A DNA stretch of 64,000 bases from Streptomyces sp. VRA16 Mangrove soil (lineage in GTDB: Bacteria > Actinomycetota > Actinomycetes > Streptomycetales > Streptomycetaceae). This document shows, piece after piece, positions 1 to 8,411 of this stretch (the first letter of the stretch is position 1; each line of letters opens with the position of its first letter). The stretch lies in NCBI RefSeq assembly GCF_017377775.1, contig NZ_JAFVLN010000012.1, forward strand, positions 124,001-188,000, given 5' to 3'. Both the position numbers and the translations under genes were made by a program. Below the pieces are notes generated by a model. That model was not told the DNA's origin and made no database searches. It saw only the letters and a list, made by a program, of their open reading frames with translations.

Positions 1-2
1 CG

Positions 3-605
3 GGGCCCGGCCTCGGCACCCCGGCCAAGTTCTACGTCCTCTCCAACAACCACGTGCTCGCCGACTCCAACCGGGCGCAGCTGGGCAGCGTCATCGTGCA
101 GCCCGGCACGTTCGACGGCGGCACCAACCCGGCGGACCGGATCGCTACGCTGTCGCGGTTCATCACCATCCAGTTCGCCCCGCAGACGCCGCTCGACCAG
201 CAGAACAACGTGGTCGACTGCGCGCTCGGCGAGGTCCAGTTCCAGGACGCCACGCGCGAGCAGTACTTCAGCGGCGCGCCGCGCGCCTGGCGCCGCAAGG
301 CGAACGTCGCGGTCGGCGACCTCGTGAAGAAGACGGGCCGCACGACGAACGTGTCCTTCGGCCGGATCATCGCGGTCGACGCGACCATCGACGTCAACTA
401 CGGCACCGCCGGCACGGCCCGCTTCAAGGACCAGATCCTCACCACGAACATGTCGGCCGGCGGCGACTCCGGCTCCCTGGTGACCTCGCTCGACAACGTC
501 GCGGTGGGCCTGCTGTTCGCCGGTTCCTCGCAGGTCACGGTCGCCAACCACATCGAGAACGTACGCGCGTTGCTGCGCGTCGAGATCGCCGAGCAGCTGG
601 CATAG
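3..605 (+). CDS. Trypsin-like serine protease, C-terminal part (5' end off the window)
   Basis: The reading frame is open from the first bases, so the N-terminus lies outside the window; 200 residues are visible. A catalytic histidine sits in an SNNHVLA motif encoded at about 33-59, and the nucleophilic serine in GDSGS at about 461-475. These are two of the three chymotrypsin-fold (S1 family) catalytic residues in the usual order; the aspartate would lie between them but cannot be assigned with certainty. The family usually cleaves proteins, and many bacterial members are secreted, but any signal peptide is off the window. The stop codon sits inside the AGGAGG ribosome binding site of the next gene, so the two are probably translationally coupled. 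Family assignment is firm; substrate is unknown. Confidence 0.85.
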   Translation, partial: GPGLGTPAKFYVLSNNHVLADSNRAQLGSVIVQPGTFDGGTNPADRIATLSRFITIQFAPQTPLDQQNNVVDCALGEVQFQDATREQYFSGAPRAWRRKANVAVGDLVKKTGRTTNVSFGRIIAVDATIDVNYGTAGTARFKDQILTTNMSAGGDSGSLVTSLDNVAVGLLFAGSSQVTVANHIENVRALLRVEIAEQLA

Positions 606-616
606 GAGGTGACGGC

Positions 617-1063
617 ATGACCACTCAGGCACGCAGGCAGAAGAGCCAGTCCCGCGCCGAGCACCGGTTCCACAATCCGCAGGGCGCGGAGGTCAAGACG
701 CGTGACGAGGCGTTCGCCGCGCAGCAGGACGTCTCCGCCGAGGCGGTGTCGGTCGACTGCAAGCTGGAGCTCAACAACGGGACCGTGACCTTCGGCATCA
801 CCGCGAAGATCAACCCGAACACGCACCCGTACGTGGTGACCGGCGGCCAGATCACGTCCGGCATCTGCGGGGCCCCGTGGGACATCACGGGCGGCTTCAT
901 CGGCGACACGATCCGCATCGACGCGAAGCGGGCCGGTCAGGGCAGTTGCGCCAACACGATCACGATCGTCGGCGAGTACCAGAACCCGCCGGCGTACCGG
1001 GGCACGTACGGCTTCGACGGGGCGACGTCGTCGTTCAAGCACACGACGCGGTATCTCTGCTAG
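617..1063 (+). CDS. Small hypothetical protein coupled to the upstream protease
   Basis: A 148-residue protein I do not recognise. It has a basic, Gln/Arg-rich N-terminus (residues 1-35) without a signal peptide or membrane segment, then a Gly/Thr/Ile-rich part that looks like beta structure and holds four cysteines (in DCKLEL, GICGAP, GSCANT and the C-terminal RYLC). ATG 617 is chosen because AGGAGG lies seven bases upstream, overlapping the protease stop codon. That overlap and the 11-bp gap imply co-translation with the protease, so a substrate, inhibitor or chaperone relationship is possible, but this is inference from position only. A strong hairpin follows 17 bp downstream. Confidence 0.75.
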   Translation: MTTQARRQKSQSRAEHRFHNPQGAEVKTRDEAFAAQQDVSAEAVSVDCKLELNNGTVTFGITAKINPNTHPYVVTGGQITSGICGAPWDITGGFIGDTIRIDAKRAGQGSCANTITIVGEYQNPPAYRGTYGFDGATSSFKHTTRYLC

Positions 1064-1079
1064 CAGGTGCACGGCCCGG

Positions 1080-1115
1080 CCCCTGAAGGCCGCGCGCGGC
1101 GCGTGCCTTCAGGGG
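1080..1115. terminator. Terminator hairpin between convergent genes
   Basis: Arms cccctgaaggc (1080-1090) and gccttcagggg (1105-1115) are perfectly complementary, and the GC-rich 14-base loop can itself pair. It lies just after the 617-1063 gene and beyond the stop of the convergent 1186-2655 gene, so it can serve both. There is no clear U-tract, as is common in Streptomyces. Confidence 0.7.
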
Positions 1116-1185
1116 AGCGGGGAACGGCGGGGATGCGCACCACCGGTCCGCACCCCGCCGACCGGGCGAGCGCACCCGGCAGCCG

Positions 1186-2655
1186 CTACTGCGCGGCCGA
1201 GCGTGCCTTGAAGGCGGCCTTGCGGGCCTCCTTGGCGACCTTCTTGTCGGGGTGGAGGCGGCCCATCGCCTCCAGGACGTCGGCCGTCGCGGGGTGCTCC
1301 ACCTTCCAGGCCGCGGCGAAGAACCCGCTGTGCTGCGCGGCGAGCCCCTCCACCAGCGCCTGGAGCTCCTCGGAGTTGCCCTCCAGGGAGAGCTGCGCCG
1401 CGATCGTGTCGACGGTGAGCCAGAAGACCAGGTCCTCCGAGGGCGCGGGCACATCGGTGAAGCCGTGCTCGGCGAGCCAGACCCGGGCGAGACCGCCCAG
1501 CTGCGGGTCGTCGAGAACGTCGCGCAGCGCCGGCTCGGCCTCGGTCCCGACGAGCGAGAGAGCCTGCTGGCAGCGCAGCCGCCGCAGCGGGGCCCCCTCG
1601 TCGGCGCCGCGCGCCGCGCCGAGCAGCTCGCGTGCCGCGTCCAGCGGCGCCCGCCGGGCGAGCCACTGCTCGATCTCGGCCTGGGCGGCGGCCTGCGGGA
1701 ACCCGGAGGTGGCGTCCAGGAGCACGTCGGCCCCCTTGTCGGCGAGGTCACCGACGGCCGGGGCGTCGACCCCGGCCTCCAGCATCCGCGCCCGGATCCC
1801 GTACAGACCGAGCGGGGTGAGCCGCACCATGCCGTACCGGGAGACGTCCGACTCGTCGACGGGCTCGGCGACCGGCTCGTCCGCGTCGATGTCGGCCATC
1901 AGCGCCTCGTCGACCGGCTGGAACTCCACGAGCCCCACCGGGTCGAGCAGCCGGAACTGGTCGTCGAGGCGCATCATCGCGTCCGACACCTGCTCCAGGA
2001 TGTCGTCGGTGGGCTCCCCCATGTCGTCGGGGACGATCATCGACGCGGCGAGCGCGGGCAGCGGCACCGGCGCCTCTCCCGCGCCGCCCTCGGCGACGGT
2101 CAGCAGGTACAGGTTGCCGAGCACCCCCTCCAGGAACTCGGCCTCCGCCTCTGGGTCCCAGTCGAGCTGCGAGAAGTCGATCTCGCCGCCCTCCTCCATG
2201 GCGTCGACAAGGTCGTCCAGGTCGGGCACGGAGGCGTCGGCGAGCACCGTGTCGAGCGCGCCGAGCCACAGTCCGAGGATGTCGGCCGGGCTGCCGGAGG
2301 TGAGGACCGCGAGCTCATCGCCGACGGCGACCGTGCCGTACTCCTCGGAACCCTCGGAGTCCTCGGAGCCCTCGTCGACGATCTCCACCAGGCCGATGTC
2401 GACGGCGACCCGCCAGGCCTCGCTCGCGTACGCGGCGGCGTCACCGTCGTCGTCGGCGTCGGTGAATCCCAGTTCGGCCGCGGCGGCGGGCAGTTGCTCG
2501 TCGACGAGTTCGCCGCCCGCGCCGACCCGGGTCTGAGGCCCGGCCCAGCGCGCGAGCTTCGCGGCGCGCGACAGGAGCGGAGTGGCGAGGGCGTCCCGCG
2601 CCAGCTCCGCTTCGGCGGGCAGCCGCACCGGCGGCAGGGGGGAGCTGTCTGACAT
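1186..2655 (-). CDS. Conserved hypothetical acidic protein
   Basis: A 489-residue, soluble, strongly acidic protein with no signal peptide or membrane segment. A Ser/Glu-rich stretch at residues 95-106 contains a repeated DSEGSEE-like element. The second half, from about residue 300, is helical and reads like degenerate HEAT/ARM-type repeats (leucine- and alanine-rich helix pairs). The C-terminus is a basic, lysine-rich tail (residues 470-489). ATG 2655 is preceded by an AGGAG Shine-Dalgarno sequence. I recognise it only as a Streptomyces-type conserved protein and cannot assign a function; the repeat architecture would fit a protein-interaction role. It is divergent from the secreted nuclease gene. 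Confidence 0.85.
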   Translation of the reverse strand: MSDSSPLPPVRLPAEAELARDALATPLLSRAAKLARWAGPQTRVGAGGELVDEQLPAAAAELGFTDADDDGDAAAYASEAWRVAVDIGLVEIVDEGSEDSEGSEEYGTVAVGDELAVLTSGSPADILGLWLGALDTVLADASVPDLDDLVDAMEEGGEIDFSQLDWDPEAEAEFLEGVLGNLYLLTVAEGGAGEAPVPLPALAASMIVPDDMGEPTDDILEQVSDAMMRLDDQFRLLDPVGLVEFQPVDEALMADIDADEPVAEPVDESDVSRYGMVRLTPLGLYGIRARMLEAGVDAPAVGDLADKGADVLLDATSGFPQAAAQAEIEQWLARRAPLDAARELLGAARGADEGAPLRRLRCQQALSLVGTEAEPALRDVLDDPQLGGLARVWLAEHGFTDVPAPSEDLVFWLTVDTIAAQLSLEGNSEELQALVEGLAAQHSGFFAAAWKVEHPATADVLEAMGRLHPDKKVAKEARKAAFKARSAAQ

Positions 2656-2735
2656 CGGCTGGTTCTCCTCGGGGCCATGCGTGAGGCATACGTTGCGACC
2701 GCTCAGCCTAGACGGATTTGACCCTTTGCTGCCCA

Positions 2736-2814
2736 GTTCATGTACCCGTCAGGTTTCGCTCGCCTGAGAGACACCGGGAAAACCTTGACAACTCCCCTGC
2801 GCAGGAAAGAGATT
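2736..2814 (+). promoter_or_regulatory. Probable promoter of the secreted nuclease, with PHO-box-like repeats
   Basis: A perfect -35 TTGACA lies at 2785-2790; a weak -10 (GAGATT or similar) lies about 18 bases on. Upstream, three consecutive 11-base units at 2736-2768 begin GTTCATG, CGTCAGG and GCTCGCC. These loosely resemble the GTTCACC direct repeats bound by PhoP in Streptomyces. The -35 is seen directly; the PHO-box reading is inference. Confidence 0.35.
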
Positions 2815-2935
2815 GACGCGCGTAGAAAGCTGCAACGGCGCCCCCACCGCCTCACCCGCACCGCCGCCCCCAGCCCCACTTTCCAGCCCCACCCTCGTCC
2901 CGGCGCTCGCCCGTCGCACGTCCCCGGAGGGAACC

Positions 2936-4777
2936 TTGCCGAGCCAGTCCACGCACCCCAGAACCCGCCGTACCCGTCGCACCCGCCTCGCCGCGCTCGC
3001 CGTGGCCACCGCGAGCTGTGCCACGTACGCCGTCGCCCTGACCGGCACCGCGCACGCCGCCACCGTCGCGATCCACGACATCCAGGGCACCACCCGGATC
3101 TCCCCGTACAAGGGCCAGGCGGTCACCGATGTCGCGGGCATCGTCACGGCCGTCCGCACCACCGGCTCCTCGAAGGGCTTCTGGATCCAGGACCCCGACC
3201 CGGACGACGACCCCGCCACCAGCGAGGGCATCTTCGTCTACACCGGCTCGGCGCCGAAGGTGGCCGTCGGCGACGCGGTGGCGGTCTCGGGCACCGTCTC
3301 CGAGTACGTGGTGAGCACCGGCAACCAGTCGCTCACGGAGATCAGCAAGCCGACGGTGACGGTGGTCTCGTCCGGCAACGCGGTACCCGCGGCGACCGTG
3401 ATCGACGCCAAGTCGGTGCCGGACGCGTACAGTCCGGCCGGTGACAGCGCGGCGGGCAACTCCGTCAACGGGCTCCCGCTCCAGCCGTCGACGTACGCGC
3501 TGGACCGCTACGAGTCCCTCGAAGGCATGAGCGTGCGGATCGGCTCGTCGCGCGTGGTCACCGCCTCGAACGCGTACGACGAGCTGTGGGTGACGGTGAA
3601 GCCGCACGAGAACCGCACCGCGCGCGGCGGCTCCCTGTACCGCTCCTACGACGACCAGAACACCGGCCGTCTCCAGGTGATGGCGCTCAACACGTCGCAG
3701 GAGTTCCCGACCGCCGACGTCGGCGACACCCTCACCGGCACCACCGAGGGCCCGCTCGACTTCAACTCCTACGGCGGGTACACGATCGCCGCCTCGGCGA
3801 TCGGCGCCGTCGAGGCCGGCGGCCTGCAGCGCGAGGTGACGAAGAAGCAGTCCGCGCACCAGCTGGCGGTGGCGACGTACAACGTCGAGAACCTCGACCC
3901 GACCGACGACACGTTCGCCGACCACGCGAACGCCATCGTGCACAACCTGCAGTCGCCCGACATCGTGTCCCTGGAGGAGATCCAGGACAACAACGGCGCG
4001 AAGGACGACGGCACGGTCGCCGCCGACCGGACGATGGGCAAGCTGATCGACGCGATCGTCGCCGCGGGCGGCCCGCGCTACGACTGGCGCTCCATCGACC
4101 CGGCCAACGACGAGGACGGCGGCGAGCCGGGCGGCAACATCCGGCAGGTGTTCCTCTTCAACCCCGAGCGGGTCTCGTTCACCGACCGCGCGGGCGGCGA
4201 CGCCACGACGGCCGTCGGTGTCACGACGGTCGGCGGCAAGGCGCGGCTGACCGCGTCGCCGGGCCGCATCGACCCGACGAACACGGCGTGGAAGGACAGC
4301 CGCAAGCCGCTGGCCGGGGAGTTCGTCTTCCGCGGAAAGACGGTCTTCGTGATCGCCAACCACCTGAACTCCAAGGGCGGCGACTACGCGCTGACCTCGC
4401 AGTACCAGCCGGTGCCGCGCAGCTCGGAGACCCAGCGCCACGCGCAGGCCACGGTCGTCAACACCTTCGTGAAGTCGCTCCACGCGGCCCAGAAGGACGC
4501 GGACGTCATCGCGCTCGGCGACATGAACGACTTCGAGTTCTCCGACACCACGAAGATCCTGGAGGGCGACGGGGAGCTGTACTCCGGCATCAAGTCGCTG
4601 CCGAAGAAGGAGCGTTACACGTACGACTACCAGGGCAACAGCCAGGTCCTCGACCAGATCCTAGTGAGCCCGTCGATCCGCAGGGGCGGATTCTCGTACG
4701 ACAGCGTGCACATCAACAGCGAGTTCCACGACCAGATCAGCGACCACGACCCGCAGGTGCTGCGCTTCCACCCGTAG
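2936..4777 (+). CDS. Secreted endonuclease/exonuclease/phosphatase (ExeM/NucH-like extracellular nuclease)
   Basis: A 613-residue secreted protein. TTG 2936 is preferred over upstream starts because GGAGG lies five bases before it and it begins an ideal signal peptide: an Arg-rich n-region, a hydrophobic core and AHA cleavage near residue 41, in a twin-arginine-rich context. Residues about 45-270 form an OB-like N-terminal domain as in ExeM-type nucleases. Residues about 300-613 are the endonuclease/exonuclease/phosphatase fold, with TYNVENL, LEEIQDN, ANHLNSKGGD, LGDMNDF and the C-terminal SDHDP. These contain the Asn, Glu, Asp and His residues expected of a metal-dependent phosphodiesterase. 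It probably degrades extracellular DNA or nucleotides for phosphate or nitrogen; substrate preference cannot be read from sequence. A convergent hairpin follows. Confidence 0.9.
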   Translation: MPSQSTHPRTRRTRRTRLAALAVATASCATYAVALTGTAHAATVAIHDIQGTTRISPYKGQAVTDVAGIVTAVRTTGSSKGFWIQDPDPDDDPATSEGIFVYTGSAPKVAVGDAVAVSGTVSEYVVSTGNQSLTEISKPTVTVVSSGNAVPAATVIDAKSVPDAYSPAGDSAAGNSVNGLPLQPSTYALDRYESLEGMSVRIGSSRVVTASNAYDELWVTVKPHENRTARGGSLYRSYDDQNTGRLQVMALNTSQEFPTADVGDTLTGTTEGPLDFNSYGGYTIAASAIGAVEAGGLQREVTKKQSAHQLAVATYNVENLDPTDDTFADHANAIVHNLQSPDIVSLEEIQDNNGAKDDGTVAADRTMGKLIDAIVAAGGPRYDWRSIDPANDEDGGEPGGNIRQVFLFNPERVSFTDRAGGDATTAVGVTTVGGKARLTASPGRIDPTNTAWKDSRKPLAGEFVFRGKTVFVIANHLNSKGGDYALTSQYQPVPRSSETQRHAQATVVNTFVKSLHAAQKDADVIALGDMNDFEFSDTTKILEGDGELYSGIKSLPKKERYTYDYQGNSQVLDQILVSPSIRRGGFSYDSVHINSEFHDQISDHDPQVLRFHP

Positions 4778-4783
4778 CCCTCG

Positions 4784-4821
4784 GGCTCACCGTGGTGCTC
4801 AGGCGAACACCGCGGTGAGCC
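4784..4821. terminator. Convergent terminator hairpin
   Basis: Arms ggctcaccg (4784-4792) and cggtgagcc (4813-4821) flank a 20-base loop just after the nuclease stop. The right arm lies inside the last codons of the convergent SRPBCC gene, so any effect on that transcript would occur within its 3' end. Confidence 0.45.
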
Positions 4822-5563
4822 AGTCGCTCCACTCGGCCTCGTTGTGCGCGGCGTCGGCGTCCGGCGCGAAGTCGTGAACGCTGATGCCGACGGGGGCGCC
4901 CCAGCGGCCACGGCCGAAGATCCGGTAGAGCGCGCTGTCGGTGCGCAGCCCGATGAACCAGTCGTTGCGGTAGTCGAGGACCGTGTCCAGGGTCCGGCCC
5001 TGCGGGCCCTGGACCCGGACCCGGGCGCCTTCGGTGGCGTCGTCGGGCAGGTTCAGCGCGCGGCCGACGGCGGCGAGGGCGTCCTTGTTCGCGGACTCCC
5101 CGGGCCCGTTGAGCGTGGCGAAGGCCGCCGGGCGGCCCGGGAAGAACGTGACGTACTGGCGCAGCGTGTGCAGGTAGAAGTCGGTGTGCTTGTCGGCGCC
5201 GTCGTAGTACTCGTCCCAGTTGTCGACGAAGATGCCGCTGTGGACGTAGCGGACCCAGGAGCGGGTGCCGCCGTCGCGGGCCTCGATCGTGTAGTCGAGC
5301 TGGTTGCTCGTCTGGAACGGCGGCAGCGACGCGGGGTCTTCGGAGCTGACCGTGAGCCGCTGCGGCGGCTCCCACACGGTCAGTACGGAGTTGAAGGGGC
5401 CCGCGCCGCCCTGCTTCGGCTCGTACTCCATGGGCCACAGCCAGCCGCCGGTGTGGTTCGTGACGGCGTCCCAGACCTGCTCGGGCGAGGCGTCCACCTC
5501 GAACTCGCGCGGGATCTCGAACGCACGGGGGGTCTCGGGCTGCTTCTCACTCATGACTGTCAC
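4799..5563 (-). CDS. SRPBCC (AHSA1-like) family protein
   Basis: A 254-residue protein. Residues about 15-165 form an SRPBCC/START-like ligand-binding cavity domain: the N-terminal FEVDASPEQVWDAVT strand-helix start is typical, followed by beta strands with TLDYTIEARDGG-like features. The C-terminal 90 residues appear to be a second, diverged half. The start GTG overlaps the stop of the upstream ArsR gene (GTGA, 5560-5563); an ATG nine bases downstream is an alternative. ArsR/AHSA1 pairs are common in actinomycetes and are usually cotranscribed stress or ligand-responsive operons; the ligand is unknown. No signal peptide or membrane segment. Confidence 0.85.
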   Translation of the reverse strand: MTVMSEKQPETPRAFEIPREFEVDASPEQVWDAVTNHTGGWLWPMEYEPKQGGAGPFNSVLTVWEPPQRLTVSSEDPASLPPFQTSNQLDYTIEARDGGTRSWVRYVHSGIFVDNWDEYYDGADKHTDFYLHTLRQYVTFFPGRPAAFATLNGPGESANKDALAAVGRALNLPDDATEGARVRVQGPQGRTLDTVLDYRNDWFIGLRTDSALYRIFGRGRWGAPVGISVHDFAPDADAAHNEAEWSDWLTAVFA

Positions 5564-6186
5564 TCCGTCACTTCTGGCTTTTCACTAGGCAGTTGGGGGT
5601 CCTCGGGGCGGACCTTGGGGTGCAGGGCGATCACCAGCCGGTGATCGCGCCCGGCCACGGCGTCGGCCGCGTGATACTTCCGGATCAGCCCCTCGACGCC
5701 CTGCGTCAGCTCGGTCACGAACGCCGCGCGGTCGGCGGCGGAGGCGAACCGCACCTCGCCGTCGAGCGCGAACGTCGCGAGCCGCTTACGGGCTCTCGCG
5801 GCGCCGGTGAGCAGCGCGCCCACGTCCCGCACGAGCCGGGCGGCGAGCGCGAGGAGCCAGCGCGCGGAGAGCTGGTCGCGGGCCCGCTCCGGATCCGGCT
5901 GCACGGCGCCGAGCGCGCCGGGCGAGATCACGTACGAGGCCGCGCTCGCCCGCATCAGCCGCTCGGTCACATTGCCCTTGCGGCGCTCGCCGGCGAGCTC
6001 GACCAGGCCGTGCTTCTCCAGCGCCTTCAGGTGATAGTTCACCTTCTGCCGCGGCAGGCCGACGCGGGTCGCCAGCATCGCCGCGGACGCGGGCCCCGCG
6101 GCGAGCTCGGCGAGCAGCCGGGTCCTTATGGGGTCGAGCGAGACCGCGGCGGCGGCCGGATCCTCGATGACGGTGACGTCCAACAT
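5560..6186 (-). CDS. ArsR-family winged helix regulator
   Basis: A 208-residue regulator. An N-terminal winged helix-turn-helix spans about residues 15-90 (RTRLLAELAAGPASAAMLATR, then the recognition helix QKVNYHLKALEKHGLV and wing). A C-terminal helical region (110-190) may dimerise or bind ligand. There is no ArsR metal-site CxC motif, so metal sensing is unlikely. It is the first gene of a two-gene operon with the SRPBCC gene, with a 4-bp overlap. ATG 6186 is preceded by GGTGGAG. The A/T-rich run around 6206-6217, unusual in this DNA, contains an AAAACTTTT near-palindrome that could be its operator. The heptanucleotide array lies immediately upstream. Confidence 0.85.
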   Translation of the reverse strand: MLDVTVIEDPAAAAVSLDPIRTRLLAELAAGPASAAMLATRVGLPRQKVNYHLKALEKHGLVELAGERRKGNVTERLMRASAASYVISPGALGAVQPDPERARDQLSARWLLALAARLVRDVGALLTGAARARKRLATFALDGEVRFASAADRAAFVTELTQGVEGLIRKYHAADAVAGRDHRLVIALHPKVRPEDPQLPSEKPEVTE

Positions 6187-6263
6187 GACTCCACCGTCCC
6201 ACCGAAAACTTTTTTTGTCCAGGCGAGTGAAATGTTCGGTGGTTGGCGGGGTGGTCGGGGGGC

Positions 6264-6518
6264 GTGGCCGGTGGCCAGTGACCGATGGCCGGTCGCCGAT
6301 GGCCGGTGGCCCGCGACCCGTGACCCGTAACCCGTAATCCAGTGGCCAGTGGCCAGTGACCGGTCACCGATGGCCCGATGGCCCGCGGCCCATGGCCCGC
6401 GACCCGATGGCCCGTGGCCCGTGGCCAGAGACCGGCGACCCGCAACCGGCGACCGGTGACCGGTGGCCCGTGACCGGTGGCCGATCGCCGGTCACCGGTG
6501 ACCGATCGCCGGTGGCTC
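6264..6518. repeat. Degenerate heptanucleotide tandem array, about 36 units
   Basis: A 255-bp intergenic block made almost entirely of 7-bp units with consensus RTGRCCS (gtggccg, gtgaccg, atggccc, gtcaccg and so on). The phase is unbroken except for three single-base slips at 6341, 6377 and 6406. It fills most of the 359-bp gap between the Cys-rich gene (stop 6546) and the ArsR gene (start 6186). A 7-bp period cannot come from codon structure, so this is a genuine minisatellite. I see no other gene in the gap. Confidence 0.85.
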
Positions 6519-6545
6519 ACCCGGCAGCCCGGCCCCTCGCCGTCC

Positions 6546-7229
6546 TCACCGTGGCCCCGCCCCCGGCTCACCCCCGCCCGTCGCGTCGCCGAGCCGCCCC
6601 AGTTGGCCCTGGAACCAGTCGAGCCGGGCCTGGAGCAGGGCCGCCTCCGCGACGAGTTCCGGCACGCCGGGGCTCTCGCCCGAGCGCGGGTTCCCCGGGG
6701 CGGCCGCCACCGTCAGCCCGTCGCCCGCGAGCCGGGCGAACGTGGCGAGGGTCCAGCGCGCACGGCCGCCCGCGCAGCCACCGCAGGCGGCTTCGAGGGC
6801 CCGTCTCCCGTCGCGCCCCCATCCGGCGTCCGCGAGCACCGAGGCCGCGGTGCCGCACGGGCACGGTCCGACGGTCATGGTGCGCACCCGCTGCCGGGCA
6901 CAGCGGAAGCCGCGCTCGAAGCGGATGTAGGTGCCGAGGACGGCGACCTCGAGGAGCACCGCCTTGCGGTGCTCCGCGTGCACCAACAGGCCCTCGGCGA
7001 CGGCGCGTTCGTGCACACAGTGGAAGCCGCAGTCACAGCGCCGATGCGGTGCGCGGTGCCGTCTCCCGTACACGCACCGCGCCTCGTCCAGTACCCGGTA
7101 GGGCGCTGCCGCGCCCAGCGAGACGCCCAGAAACCCGGCACGCCCACCGTCCGCGTCGAGCACGGGGTGGGCGATCTTGTATCCGGTGGGCGGCTCCGTC
7201 GGGCGTTCCTCGGGGAGCCGCAGCCTCAT
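6546..7229 (-). CDS. Cysteine-rich hypothetical protein
   Basis: A 227-residue Streptomyces-type protein of unknown function. The middle carries paired cysteines typical of metal-binding knuckles: RCDCGFHC at about residues 64-71, PCPCG at about 122-126 and ACGGC at about 148-152. This suggests one or two zinc sites. The C-terminus is Gly/Pro-rich with a leucine-rich helix (residues 190-215). The start ATG overlaps the TGA of an upstream 48-residue gene (ATGA, 7226-7229), so the pair is probably coupled. No membrane segment. A zinc-stabilised adaptor or nucleic-acid binder is possible but not demonstrated. Confidence 0.75.
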   Translation of the reverse strand: MRLRLPEERPTEPPTGYKIAHPVLDADGGRAGFLGVSLGAAAPYRVLDEARCVYGRRHRAPHRRCDCGFHCVHERAVAEGLLVHAEHRKAVLLEVAVLGTYIRFERGFRCARQRVRTMTVGPCPCGTAASVLADAGWGRDGRRALEAACGGCAGGRARWTLATFARLAGDGLTVAAAPGNPRSGESPGVPELVAEAALLQARLDWFQGQLGRLGDATGGGEPGAGPR

Positions 7230-7372
7230 CGGGCGGCCGGGACCTCGACGGGTTCCGGTGCGACGGCCTCGGCCGTCGACTCCGCTGTCTCTTCCGTGAT
7301 GCCGGGCTCCGCGGCGACATCCCGCGGGGCCTCTTCAGCGATTCCGGTGGCGAGTGCTTTGCCGAGCTTCAT
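7226..7372 (-). CDS. 48-residue acidic small protein
   Basis: A short ORF encoding a 48-residue protein that begins MKLGKALATGIAEEAP and continues with a Glu/Ala/Pro/Val-rich acidic tail. Support is good for its size: a GGGGAGG ribosome binding site four bases before ATG 7372, GC3 codon usage like its neighbours, and a stop that overlaps the start of the next gene (ATGA). It could be a functional peptide or a leader whose translation sets expression of the Cys-rich protein. No known domain. Confidence 0.65.
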   Translation of the reverse strand: MKLGKALATGIAEEAPRDVAAEPGITEETAESTAEAVAPEPVEVPAAR

Positions 7373-7484
7373 ACTGCCTCCCCTGAACCTGGGCGCCGGG
7401 CCGACAGGACCCAGCCCTGGACCGACCCCTCATGGTGGCGCATTCGGGGTGATTTGGCACCAGTGCCTCGGCGGCGAGGGCCCG

Positions 7485-8411
7485 TCAGGGCGTCAGCGAC
7501 TCGACGAGCCGGTCGGCGATCACCACGATCCCGTCCCGCCCGACCCCGGCCCGCACCGCGGCGAAGCCGTTGCGCCGGGCCCAGAACGCACCCTGGACGG
7601 CGGCGAGTTGGCACCAGCGCCGGACCCGTTCGCGGTCGAGTTCGGCGGCTTCGGCGAAGAGGTCCATGCTGCGCAGAACCGCCCCGGCCAGGTCGTCCTC
7701 CGCCAGCAGGAACAGCAGATGCGCCTTGAGGGCGGCCCCCGCGTCGTAGGCCGGATCGCCGGCGTACCCCTTCGGGTCGACGGCCAGCCAGGGCTCGCGC
7801 TCGGCTCGCAGGATGTTCCCGGCGTGCAGGTCGCCGTGGACGAGCGTGCCGGGTTGCGTCCGCCCGAGTTCACGGACGGTGGCGAGGGCGGCGCCCACCG
7901 CCCGGCGCGGCAGGGCGTGCGCCAACTCCTCCTCGTCCTTGAGGAGTTGCTCCTCCCACTCGTCGGCGCGGTCGCTCAGCCGGGGCAGTTCGGGCGGGGC
8001 GGGAACGGCGAGGCGGCGGCCGATCCGTCCGGCGACGGTCATCATCGCGTCCGCGTCGCCGCACCGGGCGAGGGTCTCGGTCCCGGCGCGCTCCAGGAGC
8101 ATGGCGTACCGGTCGCCGTCGCGCGCGTACAGCCGGACGGCGCCGCGCCCGCCCCACGCTTCGAAGGCGTCCGGCTCGTGGACGTTGCCGGGGTGCGGGA
8201 AGGACACCTTCAGCACCGCGGGCGTCCCGTCCCCGCGCCGCACGGGGACGACCACCCCGACCTCGCCGTGCAGCACGTCGCCGTCGGGCACGCACGCCCA
8301 GCGCTCCGCCAACTCCGCTACCAGCGTGGGAAGTTCGGCCACCCAGGCCGCCCCACGCTCGCCTTCACGCGCGACGGTTCCCTGTATGAACGTCTCCGGC
8401 ACCTCGATCAT
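7485..8411 (-). CDS. Aminoglycoside/hydroxyurea-type phosphotransferase (APH(6)-like)
   Basis: A 308-residue kinase-fold enzyme. The Brenner motif LVHGDLHAGNIL (about residues 186-197) carries the catalytic Asp and metal-binding Asn; AVDPKG about 15 residues later is the DFG equivalent; an ATP-anchoring lysine is in AVLKVSFP at about residue 68. This arrangement fits streptomycin 6-kinase and hydroxyurea phosphotransferases, which phosphorylate hydroxyl groups with ATP. Whether it confers resistance cannot be told; many Streptomyces carry such paralogues. ATG 8411 lacks a Shine-Dalgarno but follows TAGGGT by six bases, suggesting leaderless transcription from a promoter inside the upstream small gene. 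Confidence 0.85.
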   Translation of the reverse strand: MIEVPETFIQGTVAREGERGAAWVAELPTLVAELAERWACVPDGDVLHGEVGVVVPVRRGDGTPAVLKVSFPHPGNVHEPDAFEAWGGRGAVRLYARDGDRYAMLLERAGTETLARCGDADAMMTVAGRIGRRLAVPAPPELPRLSDRADEWEEQLLKDEEELAHALPRRAVGAALATVRELGRTQPGTLVHGDLHAGNILRAEREPWLAVDPKGYAGDPAYDAGAALKAHLLFLLAEDDLAGAVLRSMDLFAEAAELDRERVRRWCQLAAVQGAFWARRNGFAAVRAGVGRDGIVVIADRLVESLTP

